Shown: positions 18,435 through 27,684, counted from the stretch's first letter. The stretch: DNA of 64,000 nucleotides from Rhizobium rosettiformans W3 (GCF_004912135.1 NZ_STGU01000004.1:186001-250000); one strand, 5' to 3'. Numbers and translations: made by a program. Notes: generated from the sequence alone by a model not told the origin.

Positions 18435-19748
18435 ATGAAAGCAGTCGGGACGCGCCTGATGGCGCTCTGCTTCATCATCGTGGCACTGGCTATGCAGCCG
18501 GTCCAGGCAGCCCCTGTCGGCGCCGATAAGGTCATGCGCGACTGGTATCGCCTGATCCTCGAACTCGTCCGCCACACCCCGACCTATTCGCCCCCGGTCG
18601 CGAGCCGCGCCTTCGCCTATCTCGGCGTCACCGGCTATGAGGCGCTTGCCTCGGGCGATACGACAATGACTTCGCTCTCCGGCCAGTTGAACGGTCTGAC
18701 CCCCGTGCCCCAGCGAGAAGGGGGCATGGCCTATGACGAGGCCGTAGTCATGCAGGCGGCACTCTCCTCGGCCGCCCGCGAATTCTTTGGCAATACCGGC
18801 CCGACCGGTCAGCGTGCGCTGAAGCGCATGACCGAAAAGCTCTCCTCCGAAGTCTCCTCCGGTCTCGCGCCCGAGCTCGTCGCCCGCAGCCAGGCCTATG
18901 GCGAAAGTATCACGGCGCATATCCTCGCCTGGTCGCTGAATGACGGCGGCGCCAAGGTCGAGAACATGGGCTTCCCGCTCGAATACAAGCTCACCGAAGG
19001 CCCCGAGCACTGGGTGCCGACGAACCTGATCAACCAGCAGCAGATGCCGCTTCTGCCGAAATGGGGTGAAAACCGCCCCTTCGCCATGGAGATCGGCAAT
19101 GCCTGCCCCCTGCCGCCGCCGCCGGCCTATAGCGAGGAAAAGGGCTCGGACTTCTACAACGAGGCGCTCGAGGTCTATGAGGCGGTGAACAATCTCACGC
19201 CCGAGCAGCGCGCCATCGCCCGCTTCTGGTCGGACGACCCCATGCTCTCGCCCACACCACCCGGCCACTGGATGTCGATTGCGCTGAAACTGCTCGACGA
19301 GCGCCAGGCGAGTGCCGCCGAACATGCCGATCTTCTCGCGCGGCTCGGCATCTCGCTGGCCGACGCCTTTATCGGCTGCTGGCACTCCAAATTCGAATTC
19401 GACCTCGTCCGCCCGGTCACCTACATCAAGCGCGTCATCGATCCCAAATGGGAGCCGATCCTGATCACGCCGCCCTTCCCGGAATATCCTTCCGGCCACT
19501 CCACCCAGTCCGGCGCCGCCGCAACGGTGCTGACCGCCTTCTTCGGCGAGAACTTCGCCTTCACCGACAACACCCATGAGAAGGACAAGCTTCCCAACCG
19601 CTCGTTCAACAGCTTCTGGGATGCGGCGAACGAAGCCGGCATCTCCCGCCTCTATGGCGGCATCCACTTCCGCGCCGCAATCGATCGCGGCCTCGACCAG
19701 GGGCGCTGCATCGGCGAGAAGGCGGTGGCCTTGAGGACGCGCGGATGA
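18435..19748 (+). CDS. Secreted vanadium-dependent haloperoxidase-like / PAP2 superfamily protein
   Basis: 437 residues with a Sec signal peptide (about 1-25, QPVQA). The C-terminal half carries the vanadate/phosphate-binding set of the haloperoxidase/PAP2 fold: K319 and R326 in SKFEFDLVRPVTY, PSGH at 352-355, and SRLYGGIHF with S404, R405 and H411. This set binds vanadate in haloperoxidases (halide oxidation with peroxide) or phosphate in related phosphatases, so the true activity is open. It overlaps the next gene by ATGA (19745-19748), indicating translational coupling with a CRTAC1-like protein. Confidence 0.85.
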   Translation: MKAVGTRLMALCFIIVALAMQPVQAAPVGADKVMRDWYRLILELVRHTPTYSPPVASRAFAYLGVTGYEALASGDTTMTSLSGQLNGLTPVPQREGGMAYDEAVVMQAALSSAAREFFGNTGPTGQRALKRMTEKLSSEVSSGLAPELVARSQAYGESITAHILAWSLNDGGAKVENMGFPLEYKLTEGPEHWVPTNLINQQQMPLLPKWGENRPFAMEIGNACPLPPPPAYSEEKGSDFYNEALEVYEAVNNLTPEQRAIARFWSDDPMLSPTPPGHWMSIALKLLDERQASAAEHADLLARLGISLADAFIGCWHSKFEFDLVRPVTYIKRVIDPKWEPILITPPFPEYPSGHSTQSGAAATVLTAFFGENFAFTDNTHEKDKLPNRSFNSFWDAANEAGISRLYGGIHFRAAIDRGLDQGRCIGEKAVALRTRG

Positions 19749-21382
19749 AGCCTGTCGCTCGCGCATATCCTCTGAACAAAACCGCAACCGCCGTGGCGCT
19801 TCTCCTCGGTCTCCAGGCCGGCACGGCGCTTGCCGATGGCGGCCCGCTCGTTCCCCGCTTTGCCGATGAAACCGCGTCAAGCGGCATCACCAGCACCTAT
19901 CGCGGCGATTGGGAATTCATGGTCGGCGGCGGGGCTGGCAGCTTCGACTGCAATGCCGACGGCTTCCCCGATCTCGTGCTGGCCGGCGGCGAGGACAAGG
20001 CGAAGTTCTATCTCAACCGCAGCGAGGCCGGCGGTGCGCTGAAATTCGAGGAAAAGCCCTCTGGCCTCGAACTCGATAAGGTTGTCGGCGCCTATCCGCT
20101 CGATGTCGACGGTGACGGCTTGCAGGACGTCGTGCTCCTGCGCTCCGGCGAAAATGTCGTCATGCGTGGCCTTGGCGAGTGCCGTTTCGAGCGTGCCAAC
20201 GAAGCCTGGGGCTTCGATGGCGGCGATGCCTGGTCGACCGCCTTTTCCGCCACCTGGGAAATGGGCAATGCCTGGCCGACCCTTGCCATCGGCAACTACA
20301 TCGACCGCTTCGAGGACTTCGAGCCCTGGGGCTCCTGCACCGACAACTGGCTGCACCGGCCGGCCGGCCCCGGAGAACGCCGATTCGCCCCGCCGCTTGC
20401 GCTCACCCCCTCCTATTGCCCGCTCTCGATCCTCTTCACCGACTGGAACCGGTCGGGCACGCCCTCGCTGCGCGTCTCCAATGACCGCGAATATTACAAG
20501 GGCGGCCAGGAGCAGATGTGGCATGTCGAGCCGGGTCAGCCGCCGCGCCTCTTCACCCAGGAGGAAGGCTGGAAATACCTGCGCATCTGGGGCATGGGCA
20601 TCGCCTCCCACGACCTCGATTTCGACGGCTATCCGGAATATTTCCTGACCAGCATGGCCGACAACAAGCTGCAGAAGCTCGGGGAAATCCCCACCGACGG
20701 CAAGCCCAAGCCATCCTATGCCGACGTCGCCTTCGCCAAGGGCGCGACCGCCCACCGGCCCTATACCGGCGGCGAAATCCGCCCCTCCACGGCTTGGCAC
20801 ACGGATTTCGAGGACGTCAACAATGACGGCCGCGCCGACCTCTTCATTGCCAAGGGCAATGTCGCGAAGATGCCCGACTTTGCCGAGAAGGACCCAAACA
20901 ACCTGCTGGTCCAGGGCGAAGACGGCAAGTTTACCGAAATGGGCGACAAGGCCGGCGTGGCGAGCATGGCGACCGGCCGCGGCGGCGCGCTTTCCGATTT
21001 CAACCTCGACGGCAAGATCGACCTGCTCGTCGTCAACCAGGGCTCGCCCGTCGAGATCTGGCGCAACACGACGGAAACGCCCGGCCATTACCTGCAAGTC
21101 GCGCTGCGCCAGCAGGGCCCGAACCGCGACGCGATCGGCGCCTGGATCGAGGTGAAGACAGGCGACCACGTCCAGCGCCGCGAAATCACCCTCGGCGGCG
21201 GCCATGCCAGCGGCAAGACTGGCTGGTGGCATTTTGGTCTAAGCGACCAGGCAGAGACCGAGATCCGTATCTTGTGGCCCGACGGCGAGGCGGGGGACTG
21301 GCAGAAGGTTGCGGCGGACGGGTTTTATGTCGTCGAGCGCGGGGCGCCGCCGAGGGCCTGGAAGCCGGGCGAGGGGATGTGA
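19745..21382 (+). CDS. CRTAC1-like secreted protein with FG-GAP/VCBS repeats and ASPIC/UnbV C-terminus
   Basis: 545 residues with a signal peptide (to about GTALADGG). Beta-propeller FG-GAP/VCBS blades carry calcium-type loops: DCNADGFPD, DVDGDGLQD, DVNNDGRAD and DFNLDGKID. The C-terminus (RDAIGAWIEVKTGDHVQRRE, then LGGGHASGKTGWWHFGL and IRILWPDG) matches ASPIC/UnbV domains of the CRTAC1 family. It is likely extracytoplasmic and calcium-binding. Its coupling to the upstream haloperoxidase-like gene suggests the two act as a unit. Downstream lies only repeat DNA. Confidence 0.87.
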   Translation: MKPVARAYPLNKTATAVALLLGLQAGTALADGGPLVPRFADETASSGITSTYRGDWEFMVGGGAGSFDCNADGFPDLVLAGGEDKAKFYLNRSEAGGALKFEEKPSGLELDKVVGAYPLDVDGDGLQDVVLLRSGENVVMRGLGECRFERANEAWGFDGGDAWSTAFSATWEMGNAWPTLAIGNYIDRFEDFEPWGSCTDNWLHRPAGPGERRFAPPLALTPSYCPLSILFTDWNRSGTPSLRVSNDREYYKGGQEQMWHVEPGQPPRLFTQEEGWKYLRIWGMGIASHDLDFDGYPEYFLTSMADNKLQKLGEIPTDGKPKPSYADVAFAKGATAHRPYTGGEIRPSTAWHTDFEDVNNDGRADLFIAKGNVAKMPDFAEKDPNNLLVQGEDGKFTEMGDKAGVASMATGRGGALSDFNLDGKIDLLVVNQGSPVEIWRNTTETPGHYLQVALRQQGPNRDAIGAWIEVKTGDHVQRREITLGGGHASGKTGWWHFGLSDQAETEIRILWPDGEAGDWQKVAADGFYVVERGAPPRAWKPGEGM

Positions 21383-21438
21383 GGGCACCACCCATCTCCC
21401 CTCGGTGGGGGAGACTTCGGAGCGATGGCCGAAGGCCA

Positions 21439-21463
21439 GAAATCGATCCAGTGAATCGATTTC
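21439..21463. repeat. Palindrome GAAATCGAT...ATCGATTTC
   Basis: Nine-base perfect arms at 21439-21447 and 21455-21463 with a 7-nt loop, about 57 nt after the CRTAC1-like stop. No T run follows, so it is a repeat element rather than a clear terminator. Confidence 0.7.
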
Positions 21464-21511
21464 AGCGAACGGAGGCCTGAGCGCGACGCCGCGCGAAGGC
21501 TCAGAGATGAA

Positions 21512-21634
21512 TTAGGCGAGCGCAAGCCGCCTAAACATCAGAAATCGCAAGAGAGGGGGCTCGTTCATGGTGCCCGCAGCACGGATCCCCTCACCAGCAA
21601 AAATCTGAAGTTTAGTCGGCTTGCGCTCGCCTAA
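21512..21634. repeat. 30-bp imperfect inverted repeat pair
   Basis: TTAGGCGAGCGCAAGCCG... at 21512-21541 is repeated inverted at 21605-21634 with 28 of 30 bases matching. The 63-nt interior contains no gene. The arms resemble the ends of a small non-autonomous element, but no flanking target duplication is evident. Confidence 0.75.
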
Positions 21635-21741
21635 GCCTTCGATTTTGCAACCTCTCCCACAAGGGGAGAGGCGGGCGCGGTGGCTTCCGCGCGCCCTCAT
21701 GCTGAGGTGTCCACCATCACCCAAGTGCGGAACGAATCCTC

Positions 21742-21889
21742 GGCAGATCCTCGGGACGAAGCCCGAGGATGACGGCATCCGGGGTGGGCCCGGTGCCTCT
21801 TCTGCGGCTTCGGAGTGTTGCGACGCTTGTGGAGGATACCCTTCCTCTCCGCGATTCGTCATCCTCGGGCTTCGTCCCGAGGATCTGCC
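21742..21889. repeat. 33-bp perfect inverted repeat of a self-palindromic unit
   Basis: The unit at 21742-21774 contains the hairpin CCTCGGG-ACGAAG-CCCGAGG; the identical unit lies inverted at 21857-21889, separated by 82 nt. Each arm is itself a hairpin, so this is a paired REP-like (BIME-like) element. Confidence 0.85.
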
Positions 21890-22121
21890 AGCGAGTCGGC
21901 AAACTCGCGGTGCGAGGCAGCTCGGCAAGTGCAGACTTTCAAAAACCCCAAGCGTCGCCGCCGGTCGGATCTTCATCCTCCGGTTCGGTCATGCTTGTCT
22001 CGGACGAGGCGCCAGAAGCAACCTGTCTAAGTAAATATGTGGCTCCTTCCGGCGCCTCGTTCGGCGTCTATTCCCGCTGCATGCGTCTCTCTGGCAAGGC
22101 GGCGACGGTCCTCTGTCCTCG

Positions 22122-22142
22122 TCCTCGGGTTAAACCCGAGGA
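22122..22142. repeat. Palindrome TCCTCGGGTT-A-AACCCGAGGA
   Basis: Ten-base perfect arms around one central base. The arm shares CCTCGGG/CCCGAGG and the trailing GATGAC with the unit at 21742-21774, so it looks like a diverged third copy of the same repeat family. Confidence 0.75.
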
Positions 22143-22727
22143 TGACCCGAGGACCGAGGATGACCGGGCGCGGGTCCGGCTTTGGCATCACCGTGAGATG
22201 ACGCGTCAGCCTGGCCGGTGGCCCGGGAGGTTCCCGCCGGATGGTGCACCATACCGACCGGGACCCTCGCCCGGGGGATGCGGCCTTCGGTCATTTTCGA
22301 CCTCGGCCCACCATCCCCGCCGTTTTTGTCGCCCCTCCGGCTGGTGATGTTCGCGACGGCGTGGGCGCCTTGTCTGTGTGCCTCTGAGGCACGTCCTTCC
22401 GATCGGGGTATCCGGTGTGGGGCATCCGACCCCGTCACCTTCGTTACCAGCCCCTCGTCCGGAGGGAGACCGTTGCAGCGGGCCGGGGTTTCAGGCTGCG
22501 ACAACCCTCCATCCCGGCGCCGGCCCCGCCTCGCCTGACATCGCATCGTCAGGTGTATCCGAGGGCGGGACGGGGACTAGGGTAACTGTGTGGAAATGGG
22601 CGGGGATGAAAAAATGTGTGGCTGTTTGATTTCGTTGAGGAATCGCCGCGAGGCGTCCCCCTTTTTTCGGGAAATGGGACGCGACTTGCTGGTTTCAGAG
22701 CCGCAGGACGCCGCGTTTGGGGCCTTT

Positions 22728-22788
22728 GCCCCTCACCCTACCCTCTCCCCGCTCGCGGGGAGAAGGTGCCGGCAGGCGGATGAGGGGC
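22728..22788. repeat. RIME-like intergenic mosaic element
   Basis: Outer arms GCCCCTCA (22728-22735) and TGAGGGGC (22781-22788) enclose an inner hairpin TCTCCCCGC-TC-GCGGGGAGA (22744-22763). The wording matches, from memory, the Rhizobium-specific intergenic mosaic elements found widely in rhizobial genomes. Confidence 0.75.
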
Positions 22789-22874
22789 TGATGTGATTGA
22801 GTTTGAGGGGCGAAGGTCGAAAACACGGCGGCAATCTCCGCCCTTGGAGGGGAGACTGCGGCCACCGCTCCGAA

Positions 22875-22897
22875 GCCTCTCCCACAAGGGAAGAGGC
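22875..22897 (-). repeat. Imperfect palindrome GCCTCTCCC...GGGAAGAGGC
   Basis: Lies 12 nt past the stop of the minus-strand YegP-like gene. A similar unit, CTCTCCCACAAGGGGAGAG, occurs at about 21652-21671. It may end transcription of that gene but has no T run. Confidence 0.5.
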
Positions 22898-22908
22898 AGA
22901 ATCGACCT

Positions 22909-23274
22909 TCACTCCGCCTCGTCCACCGCAGCCTCGGCCGCGCGCTTCTGAATCGAGGCGATGCAGCTCTTGGCGCTCGACTTCGACTTATACGTTTCCG
23001 AGCGCACCATGATCTCGCCATTGGCGGCGCGGAAGCGGACGAAGGTTTCGCCGTTTTTTGCCTGGTCGATCTCGAAACGATAACCGCTGCCGGTTTCCTC
23101 CTTGGTGAGATCGACGACGGGGGCGGCGGGGGCATTCTTCTTTAGGGACTCGACGCAGTTCTTTGCGCTTGCCTTCGAGGCGTAGTTCTCCGACCAGACC
23201 ATGACCTCGGCATTGTAGACGAACTGGACGCGGAACTCGCCCTTTTCGGTCTTCAGGATCTTGAATTTGTGCAT
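22909..23274 (-). CDS. YegP-like protein with two DUF1508 repeats
   Basis: 121 residues made of two tandem DUF1508/YegP modules: the first (FKILKTEKGEFRVQFVYNAE, ending YASKASAKNCVESLK) and the second (YRFEIDQAKNGETFVRFRAA, ending YKSKSSAKSCIASIQ). The domain is a small alpha-beta fold of unknown function. ATG 23274 is preceded by GGGAGA. The C-terminus is Ala/Glu-rich. It is downstream of the ccdAB locus but 50 nt separate them. Confidence 0.85.
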   Translation of the reverse strand: MHKFKILKTEKGEFRVQFVYNAEVMVWSENYASKASAKNCVESLKKNAPAAPVVDLTKEETGSGYRFEIDQAKNGETFVRFRAANGEIMVRSETYKSKSSAKSCIASIQKRAAEAAVDEAE

Positions 23275-23323
23275 GCCCGTCTCTCCCCTCATCCGTTCAT
23301 CGGCTTATGATTGCATTCAAATG

Positions 23324-23655
23324 CTAGCGCGACTGGGGCAGGGGGGCAAGAAGGGTTGAAATGCCCTGGAAGAGGAAGTCGGTGGCGCCGGTGATCTCGG
23401 CGGCACGGGAGGAAAGGTCGGCGATGGCGGGGCCGACGACGGAGATCGGGACCGTGGTGATGAATTGGGTGAGCATTGCGAAAGTCTCGCCGTCGATCGT
23501 CAGGCGGGATTGAGGCGCGGGATGAGGTTTTCGACCTCCCCGATGGGAACCAAGGGGACCACCACGCGGGTCGTCAGAGCATCCAGAAGGTTGGATTGCA
23601 GGTCGAGGGCAAGGCTTCCATCGTTCCCGATCCGGTGAACGTGGAAGCGGGTCAT
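23324..23655 (-). pseudogene. ccdB: CcdB-type toxin, broken by a frameshift
   Basis: From ATG 23655 the frame reads MTRFHVHRIG, then LALDLQSNLLDALTTRVVVP and LVPIGEVENLIPRLNPA, and stops at 23500-23502 after 51 residues. One base away, the frame from 23503 continues LTIDGETFAMLTQFITTVPI, SVVGPAIADLS and a C-terminal FQGI ending at 23324. The two halves together give a normal CcdB (gyrase poison) of about 110 residues with the family C-terminal Trp/Phe-Gly-Ile. Adding one C to the CC before TG at 23503 restores the frame. Either the toxin has been inactivated by a one-base deletion or the assembly lacks a base. Confidence 0.85.
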
Positions 23656-23657
23656 GA

Positions 23658-23888
23658 TCAGAAGGTCCGATATTTCGCGAGCGGCAGACCATGCTTGGCG
23701 ACATAGTCGTTCGACGCCTTGATGGCATCGGCATTTTCGATCTTCCAGCGTCGTTCTTTTTCCGCCTTGATGGCGCGGGCAATGCCCTGTTCGGCAGCAC
23801 TCGTGATGTCGAGGCCAAGCTCCGCCGCCTCGGCGACGAGGGCTTCGCTGACGGTCAGGTCCTGTGGCTTGCGGGCTTCAATCGACAT
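23658..23888 (-). CDS. ccdA: CcdA-type antitoxin
   Basis: 76 residues: a short ribbon-helix-helix start (RKPQDLTVSEALVAEAAELG) followed by the CcdA C-terminal toxin-binding tail (ERRWKIENADAIKASNDYVA, ending GLPLAKYRTF). CcdA binds and neutralises CcdB and autoregulates the operon. The stop lies 2 nt before the ccdB start, the usual order. It appears intact even though ccdB is frameshifted. Confidence 0.92.
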   Translation of the reverse strand: MSIEARKPQDLTVSEALVAEAAELGLDITSAAEQGIARAIKAEKERRWKIENADAIKASNDYVAKHGLPLAKYRTF

Positions 23889-23925
23889 GGATGGCGCTCC
23901 GAGGATGCGCCAGTATAGCGAGAAA

Positions 23926-23947
23926 GGGGCCCTGTGGGGAGGGCCCC
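23926..23947 (-). terminator. Terminator downstream of lepA
   Basis: On the minus strand GGGGCCC, 8-nt loop, GGGCCCC, then TTTCT. It begins 6 nt after the lepA stop and lies ahead of ccdA, separating the two transcripts. Confidence 0.6.
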
Positions 23948-23952
23948 ACCCC

Positions 23953-25776
23953 TCACTCGTCGCTCATCTTGAGCGCGGCGATAAACGCTTCCTGCGGGAT
24001 CTCGACCTTGCCGAACTGGCGCATGCGCTTCTTGCCGGCCTTCTGCTTGTCGAGAAGCTTGCGCTTGCGGGTCGCGTCGCCGCCGTAGCACTTGGCGGTC
24101 ACGTCCTTGCGGAGCGCCGAGATCGTTTCACGGGCGATCACGTTGCCGCCGATGGCGGCCTGGATCGGGATCTTGAACATGTGCTTCGGGATCAGGTCCT
24201 TGAGCTTTTCGCACATGTCCCGGCCGCGCTTTTCCGCTGCCATGCGGTGCACCATCATCGACAGCGCATCGACCGGCTCGCCATTGACGAGGATCGACAT
24301 CTTCACGAGGTTGCCCTCGCGATGGCCGTCGAGGTGATAGTCGAAGGAGGCGTAGCCCTTGGAGATCGACTTCAGGCGGTCGTAGAAATCGAAGACCACC
24401 TCGTTGAGCGGCAGCTCATAGGTGATCATCGCGCGCTTGCCGACGTAAGTGAGTTCGGTCTGGATGCCGCGCCGGTCCTGGCAAAGTTTCAGGATGCCAC
24501 CGAGATAATCGTCGGGGGTCAGGATCGTCGCCTTGATCCACGGCTCGTGGATTTCGTCGATCTTGACCACGTCGGGCATGTCCGCCGGATTGTGCAGCTC
24601 GCGCTCCGTGCCGTCGGTCATGTAGAGCTTGTAGACAACGGACGGCGCGGTCGCGATCAGGTCGAGATCGAATTCGCGCTCGAGGCGCTCCTGGATGATT
24701 TCAAGGTGCAGCAGGCCTAGGAAGCCGCAGCGGAAGCCGAAGCCGAGCGCGGCGGAGCTCTCCATTTCGAACGAGAACGAGGCGTCGTTGAGGCGCAGCT
24801 TGCCCATGGCCGCGCGCAGGTCTTCGAAGTCTGCGGCATCGACCGGGAAGAGACCGCAGAAGACGACCGGCTGGGCCGGCTTGAAGCCCGGCAGCATCTT
24901 TTCGGTCGGACGCTTGTCCTCGGTGATGGTATCGCCGACGCGGGTGTCGGCCACTTCCTTGATCGAGGCGGTGAAGAAGCCGATTTCGCCCGGCCCGAGC
25001 GAATCGACATTGACCATTTTCGGCGTCAGAACGCCGACGCGCTCGATCGTGTATTTGGCATCCGTGCCCATCATGCGGATGGTCTGGCCCTTGGTCAGAA
25101 CGCCGTCGAGCACGCGCACGAGAACCATGACGCCGAGATAGGTGTCGTACCAGCTGTCGACGAGCAGCGCCTTGAGCGGGGCCTTTTCGCCGCCCTCGCT
25201 CTTCGGCGCCGGCAGCTTGTGCACGATGGCTTCGAGAACATCGGGAATGCCCAAGCCCGTCTTGGCCGAAATCAGCACGGCTTCGGATGCATCGATGCCG
25301 ATGACTTCCTCGATCTGCTCCTTGATGCGCTCGGGTTCGGCGGCCGGCAGGTCGACCTTGTTGAGCACGGTGACGAGCTCGTGGTCGTTGTCGATCGCCT
25401 GGTAGACATTGGCAAGCGTCTGCGCTTCGACGCCTTGGGAGGCGTCGACGACGAGCAGCGAGCCTTCGCAGGCGCTGAGCGAGCGCGAGACTTCATAGGC
25501 GAAGTCGACATGGCCGGGCGTGTCGATCAGGTTCAGCACATAGGTTTCGCCGTCATTGGCCTTGTAGTGCAGACGCACGGTCTGGGCCTTGATGGTGATG
25601 CCGCGTTCCTTCTCGATCTCCATGTTGTCGAGAACCTGCTCCGACATCTCGCGGTCGGCGAGGCCACCGGTCATCTGGATCAGACGGTCGGCCAGCGTCG
25701 ATTTGCCATGGTCGATATGTGCGACGATGGAAAAGTTGCGGATATGGTCGAGAGGGGTGCGGGACGATGTGCTCAT
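23953..25776 (-). CDS. lepA: Elongation factor 4 (LepA)
   Basis: 607-residue translational GTPase. The G motifs are [24 protein letters not shown] and SAKTG. EF-G-like domains II-V follow, and the LepA-specific C-terminal domain ends with [20 protein letters not shown] and [16 protein letters not shown]. It acts on stalled or mistranslocated ribosomes and in 30S assembly under stress. ATG 25776 ([20 protein letters not shown]) matches the family start; an upstream in-frame codon is not needed. Full length. Confidence 0.98.
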   Translation of the reverse strand: MSTSSRTPLDHIRNFSIVAHIDHGKSTLADRLIQMTGGLADREMSEQVLDNMEIEKERGITIKAQTVRLHYKANDGETYVLNLIDTPGHVDFAYEVSRSLSACEGSLLVVDASQGVEAQTLANVYQAIDNDHELVTVLNKVDLPAAEPERIKEQIEEVIGIDASEAVLISAKTGLGIPDVLEAIVHKLPAPKSEGGEKAPLKALLVDSWYDTYLGVMVLVRVLDGVLTKGQTIRMMGTDAKYTIERVGVLTPKMVNVDSLGPGEIGFFTASIKEVADTRVGDTITEDKRPTEKMLPGFKPAQPVVFCGLFPVDAADFEDLRAAMGKLRLNDASFSFEMESSAALGFGFRCGFLGLLHLEIIQERLEREFDLDLIATAPSVVYKLYMTDGTERELHNPADMPDVVKIDEIHEPWIKATILTPDDYLGGILKLCQDRRGIQTELTYVGKRAMITYELPLNEVVFDFYDRLKSISKGYASFDYHLDGHREGNLVKMSILVNGEPVDALSMMVHRMAAEKRGRDMCEKLKDLIPKHMFKIPIQAAIGGNVIARETISALRKDVTAKCYGGDATRKRKLLDKQKAGKKRMRQFGKVEIPQEAFIAALKMSDE

Positions 25777-26036
25777 GGCACGCGCATATAGCAGCGGCCC
25801 CTTCTCTCGCAAAGCGGAAAGATCGGGTTTTCCGGGCGATCACGGCGGTTTTGACGTCGCAGCCGGGCCTGCGCTTCGCGTGACGCCCGCCATTGTCACG
25901 GACCGGGCTGTCGCCGATAGTGGAGGGGGCCTTAAAAATTCTTGCCGCGTTGTCGAATCCGCTGTCGCAGCCGCGTCTCTTGCTCGACGGGATCGATCGA
26001 CGATGCCGCAAAGGGCCCGCAGGAGGGGCAACGACC

Positions 26037-26408
26037 ATGCAATACATGCTGCTGATCTATGAAAACGAGGAAATCTTCGGCGGACCCGACAAGACCGGGC
26101 CGATCATGGCCGATCTCGGACCGCGCCATTTCGCCTTCAGCCACGAACTGGGCGAGAAGATGCGCGCCGGCGCCGGGCTGAAGGGCACGGAGGCTGCGAC
26201 CACGGTGCGCACCACTGCCGGCAAGCAGACCATCCATGACGGTCCCTTCGCCGAGACGCGCGAACAGCTCGGCGGCTTCTATCTCGTGGAAGCCGAGGAT
26301 CTGGATGCGGCGATCGCGATCGCCAGAAAGGTGCCGCTCGGCAAGGACGGGGCCATCGAGGTCCGGCCGGTGCTGCCCATGCCGCCGGATCTTGCGACGA
26401 AGCGCTGA
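26037..26408 (+). CDS. YCII-related (DGPF) domain protein
   Basis: 123 residues with the YCII/DGPF fold: MQYMLLIYENEE start, the diagnostic HDGPFAETREQLGGFYLVEA, and a C-terminal IEVRPVLPMP. It is located directly upstream of an ECF sigma factor with a TPR-like C-terminus, an arrangement known for the ECF42 group, in which DGPF genes are the sigma target. Biochemical role unknown. The spacing of 6 nt to the sigma gene indicates one operon. Confidence 0.9.
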   Translation: MQYMLLIYENEEIFGGPDKTGPIMADLGPRHFAFSHELGEKMRAGAGLKGTEAATTVRTTAGKQTIHDGPFAETREQLGGFYLVEAEDLDAAIAIARKVPLGKDGAIEVRPVLPMPPDLATKR

Positions 26409-26414
26409 CGGGCG

Positions 26415-27659
26415 ATGCGGGACACGGTTCTCGACGAGACCTTCCGGGTGGCAGGCGGGCGCATTCGTGCGGCCCTTGCCGCCCGCTACCGCGATCTCGA
26501 CCTTGCGGAGGAAGCCTTTGCCGAAAGCTGTCTGAAGGCGGTGAAGGCCTGGGGCGCGGAGGCGAGCGACCTGCCGCGCGATCCGGCCGCCTGGCTCTAC
26601 CGGGTGGCCGAGCGCGCAGCGCTCGACATCCTGAGGCGAAGGCGGACGAGGGCGGCAAACCGTCCCGACGAGCCGGAGCCCGAACCGACCGCCGAGGATC
26701 GGCTGACAAGCGACGACGCCGTCATTCCCGACGAACGGCTGAAGCTGATCTTCGTCTGCTGCCATCCGGCGGTTGCCGCCGACAGCCGGGCGGCGCTGAC
26801 GTTGAAACTCGTCTGCGGCCTCTCGACGGAAGAGGTGGCGCGGGCTTTCCTCGTGTCGGAGACGACGCTCGCCCAACGGCTAGTCCGCGCCAAGCGCAAG
26901 ATTGCCGAAGCCGGCGTCAGCTTCGAGGTGCCGGGGCCGCAGCACTGGGCCGAGCGGCTGGCGGCCGTCCTGTCGACGCTGGAAGTCGCCTATGCCAAGG
27001 CGCATGAGGATGCGGCGGGGTCGAGCCGGCATGCGGGCTTTGCCCGTGAAATGCTGGAGGTGACGGCGCTTCTGGCCGAGATGCTGCCACAGGAAGCCGA
27101 GGTGTTGGCGCTGGCTGCCACGATCCGCTTTGCCGAGTCCCGTCGGCCGGCGAGGATGGACGCGGACGGCGTCATGGTGCCGCTGGCCGAGCAGGACCCA
27201 GTGCTCTGGTCGAAGCCTCTGATCGAGGATGCCCGGCGCTATTGCGGACGGGCGCTCGGTCTGTCGGGCCCGGGTCCGCGCATCCTGCAGATGATGATCC
27301 ACGCGCTCTGGTGCGGGCGAAAGACGCTGGCCGATCCGCCGCCCTGGAAAGCGGTGCTCGCGGCCTATGACATCCTCGTCGAACTGCGCGACGACCCGGT
27401 CATCCGCATCAACAGGGCCGTGGCCCTGGCCGAAGTGGCGGGGGCCAAGGAGGCGCTGGCGGAACTGGACGGGCTGAATGCTGAGGCCTTGTCCGATTTC
27501 CTGCCCTTTCATGCCGCCCGCGCAGATCTGCTGGCACGCCTCGGCCGCGTCGCCGAGGCAATCGCCGCCTATGATCGCGCGCTTGCGCTGTCGCCGGGCG
27601 AGGCGGAGCGGCGGTTTCTGGAAAAGCGACGGGAGGCGTTGGGCACGGCTTCTGGATGA
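26415..27659 (+). CDS. ECF42-type sigma factor with C-terminal TPR-like extension
   Basis: 414 residues. Sigma-2 region at about 10-75 (LDLAEEAFAESCLKAVKAWG, AWLYRVAERAALDILRRRR), sigma-4 at about 110-165 (LTLKLVCGLSTEEVARAFLV, TLAQRLVRAKRKI), then a 230-residue helical extension with TPR character (AEVAGAKEALAELDGLNAEA, RLGRVAEAIAAYDRALALSP). In ECF42 sigma factors the extension replaces an anti-sigma as the controlling element and the linked DGPF genes are the targets. No anti-sigma gene lies nearby, in agreement. Confidence 0.9.
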   Translation: MRDTVLDETFRVAGGRIRAALAARYRDLDLAEEAFAESCLKAVKAWGAEASDLPRDPAAWLYRVAERAALDILRRRRTRAANRPDEPEPEPTAEDRLTSDDAVIPDERLKLIFVCCHPAVAADSRAALTLKLVCGLSTEEVARAFLVSETTLAQRLVRAKRKIAEAGVSFEVPGPQHWAERLAAVLSTLEVAYAKAHEDAAGSSRHAGFAREMLEVTALLAEMLPQEAEVLALAATIRFAESRRPARMDADGVMVPLAEQDPVLWSKPLIEDARRYCGRALGLSGPGPRILQMMIHALWCGRKTLADPPPWKAVLAAYDILVELRDDPVIRINRAVALAEVAGAKEALAELDGLNAEALSDFLPFHAARADLLARLGRVAEAIAAYDRALALSPGEAERRFLEKRREALGTASG

Positions 27660-27684
27660 TGCTATCGGCGAGAAGCCTTGAGCG

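Larger units (their letters stand above)
21383..22908. other. Non-coding region of about 1.5 kb, mosaic of palindromic repeats
   Basis: No reading frame here has a convincing start, codon pattern or recognisable product; open frames overlap on both strands and are broken by inverted repeats. The stretch carries at least five palindromic elements, listed separately, between a secreted-protein gene and a YegP-like gene. The part 22150-22560 shows no structure I can name. It may be a site where small repetitive elements have piled up or where a gene has decayed beyond recognition. Confidence 0.7.

Noticed and set aside
22130..22546. Open frames in the repeat region (both strands)
   Set aside because: Frames overlap, carry palindromic repeats and show no ribosome site or family match.
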